From an uncultured Flavobacteriales bacterium (lineage in GTDB: Bacteria; Bacteroidota; Bacteroidia; Flavobacteriales_G; Salibacteraceae), in contig CALSRJ010000007.1 of assembly GCA_943788725.1 (NCBI GenBank), positions 1-36,215 of the forward strand: a DNA stretch of 36,215 nucleotides, given 5' to 3'. Positions 1-7,598 of this stretch are shown here, in pieces. The notes beneath the pieces were generated by a model. The model saw nothing but the letters and a program-made list of their open reading frames with translations. It was not told the origin of the DNA and did no database searches. The translations under genes and the position numbers were made by a program. Within the stretch, counting starts at the first letter, position 1. Every line of letters begins with the position of its first letter.

Positions 1-277
1 ACTTCACAATGAATATCTTCAAATCACTTTGGTTAGGATAATCAACGAAGTATATCTTCCTATCTGATTGGTTGGGGTAATCTACAAAGTACCATAACCC
101 ATTGTTCCTATCAGATTGATTGGGGTAATCTACTTTGAACACCTTCAAATCACATTGATTTTCATACTCTACCACATACACCTTAACATCAGATTGGTTT
201 GGATACTTAACGGAATACACCTTCTGAGATTAAGATGATAGAGGGATTAGGAATGATATGAAGAGGAGGTATTTCAT
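1..277 (-). pseudogene. DUF6150-like secreted repeat protein, partial at the window edge, with an in-frame stop in the signal peptide
   Basis: Reading leftward from the ATG at 277-275, the first 15 codons give a hydrophobic signal-peptide-like start (MKYLLFISFLIPLSS). Codon 16 is TAA (230-232). The same frame then continues openly to the window edge as a repeated motif of the form KVYxVxYxNQxD (SQKVYSVKYPNQSDVKVYVV and so on), with five or more copies of YPNQSD or YENQCD. This is the pattern I associate with small secreted DUF6150-type proteins of Bacteroidota. The stop falls just before the expected cleavage site, so the gene is either a recent pseudogene or carries a base-call error. The start is the only ATG that gives a signal peptide. 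The gene lies downstream of a 93-bp repeat in the same orientation as the integrase cargo. The C-terminus lies outside the window. Confidence 0.7.
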
Positions 278-325
278 CAACTACCTACTTGTTTATCCAC
301 TTCTTTATACATGAAATCAACCAAC

Positions 326-418
326 ATAGGTAAAAAGTTTGATGGTGAATTTACTCTAAAATTGTTTTCGCCACATAACCCCCTGAAACACAAAAAGCCC
401 CTACCAGCAGGTAGAGGC
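326..418 (-). repeat. 93-bp structured repeat, copy A
   Basis: This stretch matches 3762-3854 over 93 bp with only two mismatches (positions 346 and 408), in the same orientation. Read on the minus strand it holds a terminator-like hairpin followed by T5, then a second imperfect inverted repeat (GGCGAA...TTCGCC with AATTT...AAATT inside), then ACTTTTTACCTAT. It separates the glycine-rich gene from the DUF6150-like gene. Confidence 0.85.
392..418 (-). terminator. Rho-independent terminator of the glycine-rich surface protein gene
   Basis: On the minus strand GCCTCTACC-TGCT-GGTAGGGGC forms a 9-bp stem with one mismatch, followed by TTTTT. It starts about 20 bp after the stop codon of the gene ending at 440. 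It is part of the 93-bp repeat. Confidence 0.75.
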
Positions 419-439
419 TCTTATAGTGGTAGGCGGTGG

Positions 440-3400
440 TTAATTCAGAATAACCTTGTACTGGTTAGCTTTACCAGCCTGAGACACAACTATGGTGTAT
501 TGCCCTGTTGCGAACTTACTTAGATCAATCTCATGATTTGATTGATTTAGTATTAGGTTGCTTTGAGTTAATACCAGCCTTCCATCGTTGGCATATACTC
601 TGACCTCTACTTGTTCAAGTCTACCTTGATTCAGTGATAGATTGACTTTATCTCTTGTGGGGTTAGGAAACAAATTGATGTGCTCTGAGAGAATGAGATG
701 GTCTATTCCTGTAAGCCACAGTGTAATGACTTGCGAGGTAGAGTCCAAGCAGCCCTGTTCTACCGTCTGAATGACGCTGATCTGCCCTGAGAGTGAGTCC
801 TGACTCAATGTTACCTCTGCGTTTGCGCCATTAGCTGAAAGGGTTCCGTTGACCACACTCCACTGGTATACCGCTCCCGCAATAGAATCGACATAGTAAG
901 AATGAACCGCACCTTGGGGTAAAGAATCTGTTCCTTGGATTGCACTTACCTCGAATAGAGTATCCATTACCTCTATGGTAAATGAGTCGATAGTGGTATT
1001 ACCCGATGGATCAACTCCTAAAAGAGCAACTGTGTTGGTTCCTTCATGCTCGCAAGTGAAGTCACTTTGAGACAGACTTAACTCTACACTACAGTTATCA
1101 CTTGAACCATTATCTGCTTGTCCAGCTGTAATACTAACCATGCCCGCCGCATCTAGATAGACGGTTATGTTCTGACTTATCACCGAAGGAGAGATCGTAT
1201 CCAGTACAGTGATATCAGCTGTGACAGATGAGCTATTGCCTGATGGGTCAACCGCTGTGAGGGTGACTACATTGACTCCCGTTTCAGAGCAACCAAAGTC
1301 AGTTTGATCTAGGTAGAGAGAATCCACACTACAGTTGTCCGATGAGCCATTGTCTACCTGTGCTGCAGTAATGCTAGCTGCACCCGCCGCATCTAGATAA
1401 ACGGTTAGGTTCTGACTTATCACCGAAGGAGAGATCGTATCCAGTACAGTGATATCAGCTGTTGCCGATGAGCTATTGCCTGATGGATCAACCGCTGTGA
1501 GGGTGACTACATTGACTCCCGTATCAGAGCAATCAAAGCCAGTTTGATCTAGGTAGAGAGAATCCACACTACAGTTGTCCGATGAGCCATTGTCTACCTG
1601 TGCTGCAGTGATGCTAGCTGCACCCGTTGCATCTAGATAAACGGTTAGGTTCTGACTTATCACCGAAGGAGAGATCGTATCCAGTACAGTGATATCAGCT
1701 GTTGCCGATGAGCTATTGCCTGATGGATCAACCGCTGTGAGGGTGACTACATTGACTCCCGTATCAGAGCAATCAAAGCCAGTTTGATCTAGGTAGAGAG
1801 AATCCACACTACAGTTGTCCGATGAGCCATTGTCTACCTGTGCTGCAGTGATGCTAGCTGCACCCGTTGCATCTAGATAAACGGTTAGGTTCTGACTTAT
1901 CACCGAAGGAGAGATCGTATCCAGTACAGTGATATCAGCTGTTGCCGATGAGCTATTGCCTGATGGATCAACCGCTGTGAGGGTGACTACATTGACTCCC
2001 GTATCAGAGCAATCAAAGCCAGTTTGATCTAGGTAGAGAGAATCCACACTACAGTTGTCCGATGAGCCATTGTCTACCTGTGCTGCAGTGATGCTAGCTG
2101 CACCCGTTGCATCTAGATAAACGGTTAGGTTCTGACTCACCACCGAAGGAGAGATCGAATCCAACACAAGTATGGTGTCTGAGATGGTTTGCTCACAGCC
2201 ATTGGCATCACTTACGGTAACGCTGTAAACACCTGAACCTAGGGTTGATGTGCTTTGGGTTGTACTGCCATTGCTCCAGAGGAAGGTATATGGGGTAGTT
2301 CCTCCGCTCACATCTACACTTGCGAATCCATTAGTATCATTCACACAGACAACATTTTGTTGACTATCTATAGCTGAAACTAGGGCTGTTGGTTGTGTTA
2401 CCAAATAAGACGCATTTGTAGATGCACTATTATTATCCGTTACCGTAACAGAATACGTTCCGGCAGGCAATCCAGAAATTGAGGAAGTTGAAGCCCCTGT
2501 ATTCCAGAGATACGTGAACGGAGAAGCCCCTCCTGTCACGGATGCAGATAATATAGCGGCAGAATCACCAAAACATTGAATCGCTGAATCTTGAGAGATA
2601 ACTACTGAATACAATTCAGTTATCGTCACAGAACCATTCCCAGAATTGAATCCTGCAGTATTTGATTGATTTGTACCATTATTGTATGACCCGCCGCCGC
2701 CGCCTGAGCCCCAATTCGAAGACCCGCAAGCGCCACCTCCACCAGAATACCCGCCGCCGCCGCCGCCGGATCCGCCAGTCCAGCCACCAACATGGCCTGC
2801 GCCACCTCCGCCGCCAAAACCTCCAGATCCACCCTGAGCATTGTAGCCACTACCACCAACTAATCCATTTATGAATGAACTTCCTCCAGCGCCGGCGTTT
2901 GTGGTAGTGCTATTTCCTCCGTCAGAAAAGAAACCTCCTCCCCCTCCGGCTGAATAGGGCCCATTACCCGTCCCCCCTAAGCCATTCGAGCCACCGAGTC
3001 CGCCTGTACAACCACCACCAACAGAATTAGCTCCTGATGAAGATATACTACCATCTAGGCCTGAAATTTGGCCACCACAACAGTTACCTGGACCACCGCC
3101 TCCACCACCTGCAATTACAAGAATCGAAGCATTCGAATTGTATGGAGATTTAACCACAAACGAACCACCGCCTCCACCACTAGATGTGCCAACGGGCTTT
3201 TGACCAACTGCAATTTTCAAAACTGTGCCACTGGTTAAAAAGAAGTCACCACGCATGCGGGCACCTTTGCCAGGTAGGTTTGATCCCCCTTCACCCCCTT
3301 CTGCGCCATTCGCCTCGATTCTGTAGTAACCTGTTTGAGAAATAGTAAATTCTTGTATTCCTTGAGAATTTATGGTGACCAACCCATTTAAGGAATTGGT

Positions 3401-3538
3401 TGAACCATAAGCAGCATTAACTTGTGTCTGGCTTGGACCATTTTGCCCAGAAGCTGCACAATTAGTGAACGAATAAACTACTTGAGCTTTGCTGGAAAAC
3501 TGGCAGACTAGAATGATTAGAAAAGCTAAAAGTCTCAT
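440..3538 (-). CDS. Large secreted glycine-rich, SprB-repeat and HYR-like protein with a T9SS type A sorting domain
   Basis: This 1032-aa protein is a predicted surface adhesin or cell-surface filament component exported by Sec and T9SS. Residues 1-18 are a signal peptide (ending SSKA, then QVVYS). Residues about 70-305 form a Gly/Ser-rich domain with many GGGGG runs, like the glycine-rich domains of large surface proteins. Two SprB-type repeats follow (about 315-460, with PFTYLWNTGAS and PYTFLWSNGS motifs). Five tandem HYR-like units of 80 aa (about 462-860) each carry a conserved Cys pair (SSDNCSV...DxxCxxxGVN). A linker leads to a type A T9SS C-terminal domain (about 945-1032) with the FPNPTRDKVNL motif and a final QYKVILN. 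A good promoter lies just upstream, a terminator just downstream, and 93-bp repeats flank the gene. It probably has no enzymatic role. The family call is firm for the C-terminal domain and SprB-like repeats, less firm for the glycine-rich domain. Confidence 0.9.
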   Translation of the reverse strand: MRLLAFLIILVCQFSSKAQVVYSFTNCAASGQNGPSQTQVNAAYGSTNSLNGLVTINSQGIQEFTISQTGYYRIEANGAEGGEGGSNLPGKGARMRGDFFLTSGTVLKIAVGQKPVGTSSGGGGGSFVVKSPYNSNASILVIAGGGGGGPGNCCGGQISGLDGSISSSGANSVGGGCTGGLGGSNGLGGTGNGPYSAGGGGGFFSDGGNSTTTNAGAGGSSFINGLVGGSGYNAQGGSGGFGGGGGAGHVGGWTGGSGGGGGGYSGGGGACGSSNWGSGGGGGSYNNGTNQSNTAGFNSGNGSVTITELYSVVISQDSAIQCFGDSAAILSASVTGGASPFTYLWNTGASTSSISGLPAGTYSVTVTDNNSASTNASYLVTQPTALVSAIDSQQNVVCVNDTNGFASVDVSGGTTPYTFLWSNGSTTQSTSTLGSGVYSVTVSDANGCEQTISDTILVLDSISPSVVSQNLTVYLDATGAASITAAQVDNGSSDNCSVDSLYLDQTGFDCSDTGVNVVTLTAVDPSGNSSSATADITVLDTISPSVISQNLTVYLDATGAASITAAQVDNGSSDNCSVDSLYLDQTGFDCSDTGVNVVTLTAVDPSGNSSSATADITVLDTISPSVISQNLTVYLDATGAASITAAQVDNGSSDNCSVDSLYLDQTGFDCSDTGVNVVTLTAVDPSGNSSSATADITVLDTISPSVISQNLTVYLDAAGAASITAAQVDNGSSDNCSVDSLYLDQTDFGCSETGVNVVTLTAVDPSGNSSSVTADITVLDTISPSVISQNITVYLDAAGMVSITAGQADNGSSDNCSVELSLSQSDFTCEHEGTNTVALLGVDPSGNTTIDSFTIEVMDTLFEVSAIQGTDSLPQGAVHSYYVDSIAGAVYQWSVVNGTLSANGANAEVTLSQDSLSGQISVIQTVEQGCLDSTSQVITLWLTGIDHLILSEHINLFPNPTRDKVNLSLNQGRLEQVEVRVYANDGRLVLTQSNLILNQSNHEIDLSKFATGQYTIVVSQAGKANQYKVILN
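961..2163 (-). repeat. Five tandem 240-bp coding repeats (HYR-like units)
   Basis: The units have an exact 240-bp period. Positions 1441-1680 and 1681-1920 are identical by eye, and 1921-2160 differs from them only near its end. The outer units (about 961-1440) are more diverged. Each unit encodes one 80-aa domain, so the frame is kept whatever the copy number. Confidence 0.9.
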
Positions 3539-3565
3539 TGGGGATAATTTTAAATACGATTAGAT

Positions 3566-3763
3566 TCAAATATAATATCTGCCACCTATGGCGCAATTAT
3601 CGCTTAGGAGAACATGAGGACGAGGGTTGTAATGCTGGTCAGATATCTGCCCTTTATTCTCAGTGAATGTCACTCCAGATTGAGTGGTCTTGTAATCTGC
3701 TATGCTGTGGGCATTGAGAGAAAGTGAAAACAAAAGCGAAGACAGAATAGTAAGGAATCTAAT
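3566..3763 (-). pseudogene. Truncated N-terminus of a DUF7948/SBBP-type secreted protein
   Basis: The minus-strand frame from 3763 reads IRFLTILSSLLFSLSLNAHS, a signal peptide lacking its ATG (the codon is ATT). It continues with SGVTFTENKGQISDQ and NPRPHVLLSD, the start of the DUF7948-type domain found at the N-terminus of large SBBP/T9SS proteins. Homology stops after about 58 residues and the frame ends a few codons later at 3566. The missing start codon lies exactly at the end of the 93-bp repeat, and the lost C-terminus is replaced by the promoter of the next gene. This looks like cargo that was cut on both sides. It is probably not expressed. Confidence 0.65.
3567..3596 (-). promoter_or_regulatory. 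Bacteroidota-type promoter of the glycine-rich gene
   Basis: On the minus strand TTG (3596-3594), a 19-bp spacer and TATATTTG (3574-3567) match the Bacteroidota consensus TTG-N19-21-TAnnTTTG. The ATG lies 28 bp downstream. The promoter overlaps the tail of the truncated upstream fragment. Confidence 0.75.
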
Positions 3764-3854
3764 AGGTAAAAAGTTTGATGGCGAATTTACTCTAAAATTG
3801 TTTTCGCCACATAACCCCCTGAAACACAAAAAGCCCCTACCAGAAGGTAGAGGC
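3762..3854 (-). repeat. 93-bp structured repeat, copy B
   Basis: This is a near-identical partner of 326-418 (two mismatches), located between the integrase gene and the truncated DUF7948-like fragment. In this copy the inner inverted repeat GGCGAA...TTCGCC is complete; copy A has one mismatch in it. Confidence 0.85.
3828..3854 (-). terminator. Rho-independent terminator downstream of the integrase
   Basis: On the minus strand GCCTCTACC-TTCT-GGTAGGGGC is followed by TTTTT. It lies about 70 bp after the integrase stop codon and is embedded in copy B of the 93-bp repeat. Confidence 0.7.
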
Positions 3855-3923
3855 AATTAGATAGCCACTTCGAGAGCTAAGAGTTAACCCATTTAAGGTG
3901 GCGGCTCTCAATTCAATTATGCG

Positions 3924-5213
3924 CTATTGGTTAGCCCACATCTTTCCGAGCTGAAGACTATAATCATCCCTGTCTTTGCCAATATATTCTAGGAACATTT
4001 TCTCTGTTTTATGTCCAGTTACAGCCATTAACATCGGAGTTGGATATTCTCTCTGAGCATAGAAGTTAGTTGCGAATGATCTACGACAGATATGAGAGCT
4101 AACTAGTTTGAACTTTTCATACTTATCTTCCTCATACCTTCCAGTGTCTTCATTCTTCAACTTACCGTGTTCAAGCTGGTTTATCCCTGCTTCCCGACAG
4201 ACTTCCTTTATATAGAGGTTAAACAAAGTCGAAGCGCTACCCATAGACCTAGCGAATGAATCAGGAAACTCACCACCACGAAGTGCTAATACTTCCCTAA
4301 CCTTAGGATGAATCGGAATACTCACCCTCTCCTTAGTCTTCACTTGCTGAAGCTCAATCATATCAATCCCATCTACCTCAATGATCATGCGCGTATTGAT
4401 TCTTAGTAGATCAGACACCCGTTGACCTAGAAAACAGCCAATCACGAGCCAATCTCGCGCATCCTGCAGGACTTTCCTTTCAAAATGCTTGTTCCTGATC
4501 TGATCTATCTCTTGGAAGCTCAAAACAACCTTAGGAGTCTCAACAGTAAAACCTTTGATGTCATCAATACGTGGGTTGACTTCTAAGCCATGTTTACGTG
4601 CGTCCAGAACGATCGTTTTAACGACCCTCACATACCTTCCAATGGTGTTGTCCGAAATCTTCTCCTCAGCGCTTAAAAACTTAATAAAGGCACTTTTAAA
4701 GTCAAGATCAACTGCCTTTAAACTGTAGGCTTTTCCCATATACTTATCAAATGCCCTAAGCTTTTTTACTAGGGTAGTGTATTTCTGTTTTGTGCCCTTC
4801 GATACTCCACGTCTCTTTCCTCCATCACTTCTATTGTCAAGATCCGCCAAAAATTTTGAGCAATATTCCACCAATCCATCAATGGGCTTAACCTCTTTCT
4901 CCTCTTGTTCCGTCCGACGTTTAAACTCATCATCAATCACATAGGACAACCACTTTGAGTCTATTTCAATTCCGTTAGATATATCCTTATTAAACTGAGT
5001 GAAAATTCTCTCATCCAACCTTGTTAGATTGGTGTTCAATGCTTTGACTTTGGCATCCCTTCCTTTCGCCTGCCCTAGCTTCTGATCCCACTGCTCAGGA
5101 TTAACAGTAAACCCAGTTCTTTTCTTTAGGTATATACCCCTGCCAGCAGAGAATCGACAGTATATCTGTGATTCCCTCTTATTGCTTTGAATAGAGAATT
5201 TTACTGTTGCCAT
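3924..5213 (-). CDS. Tyrosine-type site-specific recombinase (integrase)
   Basis: A 429-aa protein with the layout of Bacteroidota mobile-element integrases: an N-terminal arm-type DNA-binding region (1-80, starting MATVKFSIQSNKRES), a SAM-like core-binding domain (about 110-210), and a C-terminal catalytic domain. Visible catalytic residues are R265 (GQRVSDLL), H374 and R377 (SHICRRSF), H401 (TGHKT) and the nucleophile Y410 (FLEYIG), so it should be active in strand exchange. A longer start at 5255 is possible, but MATVKF is the usual family start. The gene starts about 190 bp from a tRNA/tmRNA-like 3' end and points away from it, the usual arrangement of an island integrase. The stop is followed by a copy of the 93-bp repeat and its terminator. 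Whether it also moves the cargo to its left is inference. Confidence 0.95.
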   Translation of the reverse strand: MATVKFSIQSNKRESQIYCRFSAGRGIYLKKRTGFTVNPEQWDQKLGQAKGRDAKVKALNTNLTRLDERIFTQFNKDISNGIEIDSKWLSYVIDDEFKRRTEQEEKEVKPIDGLVEYCSKFLADLDNRSDGGKRRGVSKGTKQKYTTLVKKLRAFDKYMGKAYSLKAVDLDFKSAFIKFLSAEEKISDNTIGRYVRVVKTIVLDARKHGLEVNPRIDDIKGFTVETPKVVLSFQEIDQIRNKHFERKVLQDARDWLVIGCFLGQRVSDLLRINTRMIIEVDGIDMIELQQVKTKERVSIPIHPKVREVLALRGGEFPDSFARSMGSASTLFNLYIKEVCREAGINQLEHGKLKNEDTGRYEEDKYEKFKLVSSHICRRSFATNFYAQREYPTPMLMAVTGHKTEKMFLEYIGKDRDDYSLQLGKMWANQ

Positions 5214-5400
5214 AGTACTTTGATTGTTATTCGAAAGTACATTTTTAGACAACATTTTGCCAACATAATGCCCTCTAGTTCAATTTCCTTCTATCTTGTT
5301 CAATAACCGAATAGCCTCCTGTAAGAATTGATAATGTTGAATTGTAGAGGATTTTCGCTGTTTTATAAGGATTTCGTTTGCAACAGAGATTGAATACTTG

Positions 5401-5420
5401 TAGTCCCACCAGCTCCACTA
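5401..5420 (+). other. Putative attachment site: 3' end of a tmRNA or tRNA-Ala gene
   Basis: The bases TAGTCCCACCAGCTCCACTA resemble the T-stem 3' strand, the acceptor 3' strand CAGCTCC, and discriminator A of tmRNA or tRNA-Ala. The U at acceptor position 70 is the alanine identity feature. No matching 5' half is visible upstream, where the integrase gene lies. A strong plus-strand terminator follows directly, as expected for a native RNA gene end left at the border of an inserted island. The intact gene would lie left of the window. Confidence 0.55.
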
Positions 5421-5430
5421 GATGATTAGA

Positions 5431-5461
5431 CCCGATTCCTCCTAAGAGGATCGGGTTTTTT
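5431..5461 (+). terminator. Rho-independent terminator after the tRNA/tmRNA-like 3' end
   Basis: CCCGAT(T)CCTC-CTAA-GAGGATCGGG is followed by a run of T. There is no protein gene on the plus strand before it, so it most likely belonged to the RNA gene whose 3' end is at 5401-5420. Confidence 0.75.
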
Positions 5462-5761
5462 CTTGGCTGTGCGCCAAGCTTGCTTGAGCGCTCAGACAAG
5501 GAAAAACACGCAGCGAGCAGAGCGAGTTATCGGTCTTGGTTCCTTTCTCGGGAATGGATCGGATCACATCTGAGCAAAGCGAAGGAGTAATCCCATCCTT
5601 GACTCATCCTCGAATGTGAGCTCTGCAGAAATAATCACGGAGATTCCATTTCATTGCATTAAGTAACCAAAGTCACCTTTTAGCAAGCAAGGGTTTGTCG
5701 AAATTTGAAGCTCATAATCTTGACACGACCTCAACAAACCGAATCGCCCATCGTCAAAGCC
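5462..5761. other. Intergenic stretch with no recognised gene
   Basis: About 300 bp between the island border and the DUF983 gene. I see no convincing protein, RNA gene or promoter. It contains short dyads such as TTGGCTGTGCGCCAA but nothing I can name. Confidence 0.5.
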
Positions 5762-6175
5762 ATGCTCAAAGGTACCAAGCTACAGAGTATCCTCTACCAA
5801 AAATGCCCCCATTGCCACAAAGGCGAATTGTTTGAGGACCGGAATCCCTATAAGATCTCCAAGCTCTTTGACATGCCTCACCACTGCTCCGAATGCGGAC
5901 AAATCTACCAACTCGAACCCTCTTTCTTCTACGGCGCCATGTACGTGAATTACGGCCTTACCGTGGCCATCGCCGTGGGAATGTTTATCGCCATGTGGGT
6001 ACTAGGAAGCCCTTGGGAATTGCATGCATACCTCATCGGGATCATTGCGGGAATCGTTATCCTCGCTCCGCTTACGTTCCGTCTAGGCCGGGCAATTTGG
6101 ATCAATATGTTTATTCGGTTCGATCCAGATGCTTTGCATTTGGATGGGGATTCGGGATTGGGGATTGGGGATTAG
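5762..6175 (+). CDS. DUF983 family membrane protein
   Basis: A 137-aa protein of the DUF983 family, function unknown. The N-terminus carries two CxxC pairs (C15/C18 in KCPHCHKG and C42/C45 in HCSECGQ) that form a likely zinc ribbon. Two transmembrane segments follow (about 57-78 and 83-104), the first starting at SFFYGAMYVNYG, which is typical of the family. An upstream TTG start at 5705 is possible, but the ATG gives the family's usual start (MLKGTKLQSIL). The last residues (GDSGLGIGD) and the stop codon are encoded by a four-unit heptamer array, so the natural C-terminus has probably been replaced by repeat DNA. Confidence 0.9.
   Translation: MLKGTKLQSILYQKCPHCHKGELFEDRNPYKISKLFDMPHHCSECGQIYQLEPSFFYGAMYVNYGLTVAIAVGMFIAMWVLGSPWELHAYLIGIIAGIVILAPLTFRLGRAIWINMFIRFDPDALHLDGDSGLGIGD
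6147..6174 (+). repeat. Short heptamer array GGGATTN x4
   Basis: Four tandem 7-bp units (GGGATTC, GGGATTG, GGGATTG, GGGATTA) sit inside the 3' end of the DUF983 gene and supply its TAG stop. They have the same period as the arrays at 7.4-7.7 kb and 35.9-36.0 kb. Confidence 0.8.
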
Positions 6176-6301
6176 CTCGCTACGCTCACTGTGATCGGCT
6201 TCGCCTCAGTGGGAAAATTTGCCAATTACCTGCTATCGGCAGTAGAATCCATTATTTGACCCGGCTCGTTATTAAATAGCTTGCTTCTTCAAATACTGGA
6301 T

Positions 6302-6673
6302 ATGGGGACATTTGAAGAGTTGGAAGTTTATCAAAAGGCGCGCGCGTTTCGCAAGGAGATCTCGGTACTCACCCATTCCGTCCCCGAGAACGAAAAATAT
6401 CGCCTAGCAGACCAGATCCTTCGATCAAGCCGATCGGTGACGGCCCAAATAGCAGAGGGATATGGCCGGTATCACTATCAAGAAGGCATTCAGTTCTTTC
6501 GGATAGCCAGAGCATCTCTGGATGAAACGCATGACCACCTCAATGTAGCTCTAGACAAATCATATATAAAGAGGGAGGTCTACGAACAACTAGTAAGTAA
6601 AAAACACACCGTAATGAGACTGATAAACGGATACATCAAATACCTAGAGCGCTCAAAAAGAGGTGTTTCATAG
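6302..6673 (+). CDS. Four-helix-bundle protein (S23/23S rRNA-intervening-sequence type)
   Basis: A 123-aa protein of the four-helix-bundle family first found in intervening sequences of 23S rRNA genes. Family marks are FEELEVYQKARAFRKEI at the start, the conserved QILRSSRSVTAQIAEGYGR, the FFRIARASLDE helix, and a final helix VMRLINGYIKYLE. The role is unknown; family members form pentamers, and this one stands alone rather than inside an rRNA gene. The ATG at 6302 is preferred over a TTG 21 bp upstream because it starts at the conserved helix. Confidence 0.9.
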   Translation: MGTFEELEVYQKARAFRKEISVLTHSVPENEKYRLADQILRSSRSVTAQIAEGYGRYHYQEGIQFFRIARASLDETHDHLNVALDKSYIKREVYEQLVSKKHTVMRLINGYIKYLERSKRGVS

Positions 6674-6741
6674 ATAAACCCCACCAATCCTCAGCCTGCC
6701 TGCCTCTGGCAGGTCACCCGTCACCATAACCCCTGCCAAAG

Positions 6742-7155
6742 TCAAGCCTTCGGGCAGAAGATCCCCCAAATAACCACCCCATTCCGCGTGGAGGGAATCT
6801 TCACCGTGCGCTTGTCTTGGATGAAACTGGCCTTCTTAAAACCGGTGTTGCTCGAGAAGAGCGTGGGAACGTCCAACTTGGATCTTCCGAACTTCAGGAC
6901 GTAGTTATCGTCGGATACCGTCCACTTGCCTTTCATGACGTATTCCTTGGCCTCGTCTAAGCGATTGAAGAGCAAGCGAAACTGCTGATTCTCATCCAAT
7001 GAAAGTTGAATATCGGCCATGCCATTTCCGACCGAACGGTACTTGACCGCACCAAACGATGCGTGGGCAAGCGCAATGGAAACGGCCAGCGATGCATACT
7101 CGCGCCGGCGGCTGCTGAGGATGTATTTGTAACGGAAAAATCTAAAAATGCCCAT
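6742..7155 (-). CDS. Hypothetical protein, possible small beta-rich protein
   Basis: A 137-aa protein of unrecognised family. The N-terminus is basic (MGIFRFFRYKYILSSRRREY) and followed by a weakly hydrophobic stretch (SLAVSIALAHASFGAVKY), which could be an uncleaved anchor. The rest alternates short beta-like segments (ADIQLSLDENQQFRLLF, KGKWTVSDDNYVLKF), reminiscent of small lipocalin-like or NlpE-like barrels, but this is only a fold impression. The ATG at 7155 is chosen over an upstream start at 7188. Upstream DNA is the repeat-rich region at 7.3-7.75 kb, and the next gene on the other side is convergent. Confidence 0.6.
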   Translation of the reverse strand: MGIFRFFRYKYILSSRRREYASLAVSIALAHASFGAVKYRSVGNGMADIQLSLDENQQFRLLFNRLDEAKEYVMKGKWTVSDDNYVLKFGRSKLDVPTLFSSNTGFKKASFIQDKRTVKIPSTRNGVVIWGIFCPKA

Positions 7156-7306
7156 GGTTGCTAAGTGTCTGATATATAAGACGTACAACGAGGCAAAAAG
7201 ATTAGCTTTCGACCGTGTTTTCGATGAAAATGTTGATTTGGACGATGGAATTCGTAGGGAATGACCATTGGCTCATTAGTCCATTAGCACTTGAGCTCAT
7301 TGAAGT

Positions 7307-7352
7307 TGTTCTCGATACATCCACGCCAAAGGCGTGGCCACTCGAACTGACA
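7307..7352. repeat. Hairpin repeat with conserved arms, copy 1
   Basis: The left arm TTGTTCTCGATACAT and right arm CACTCGAACTGACAT enclose the hairpin CCACGCC-AAA-GGCGTGG. A second copy lies at 7599-7643 with a different stem. A part copy with the same right arm is at about 7380-7392. Confidence 0.8.
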
Positions 7353-7387
7353 TAAAGAGGGGAAAGCCTACGGCGAGATCACTCGAA

Positions 7388-7570
7388 CTGATAGGGGAAA
7401 AGCTATTAGCTGTTGGCTGTTGGCTTTTACTTCGGTTACCCCAGGCATTTCTAATGGAAGGAATTTCTGGCAAACCGAGATTGCAGTTGCGGTTGCCGTT
7501 GCAGTTGAGGTTGCGGATAGGCTTCTTATAAGCCCCAACTAATCTTTGCTCTTTAATCTTTCTGCACTGC
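7388..7570 (+). repeat. Composite heptamer/hexamer repeat element, left copy
   Basis: This region aligns with the reverse complement of 36042-36215. It holds four or more heptamers (AGCTATT, AGCTGTT, GGCTGTT, GGCTTTT; 7401-7428), a conserved middle (AATGGAAG, TTTCTGGCAAACCGAGATTG), six hexamers of the form GNNGTT (from 7483), and a further heptamer stretch (TAATCTT, TGCTCTT, TAATCTT) near 7540. I see no open reading frame of note. Confidence 0.8.
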
Positions 7571-7598
7571 AATGACCTCCCTATTCCCTAAACTTGGG

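Noticed and set aside
5401-5461. Complete tRNA or tmRNA gene at the island border
   Set aside because: Only the 3' end pattern is present; no acceptor 5' strand, D-arm or anticodon arm could be found upstream within the integrase flank.
5275-5499. 74-codon frame between integrase and island border
   Set aside because: It spans the tRNA/tmRNA-like end and the terminator on the opposite strand, and no domain or signal is visible.
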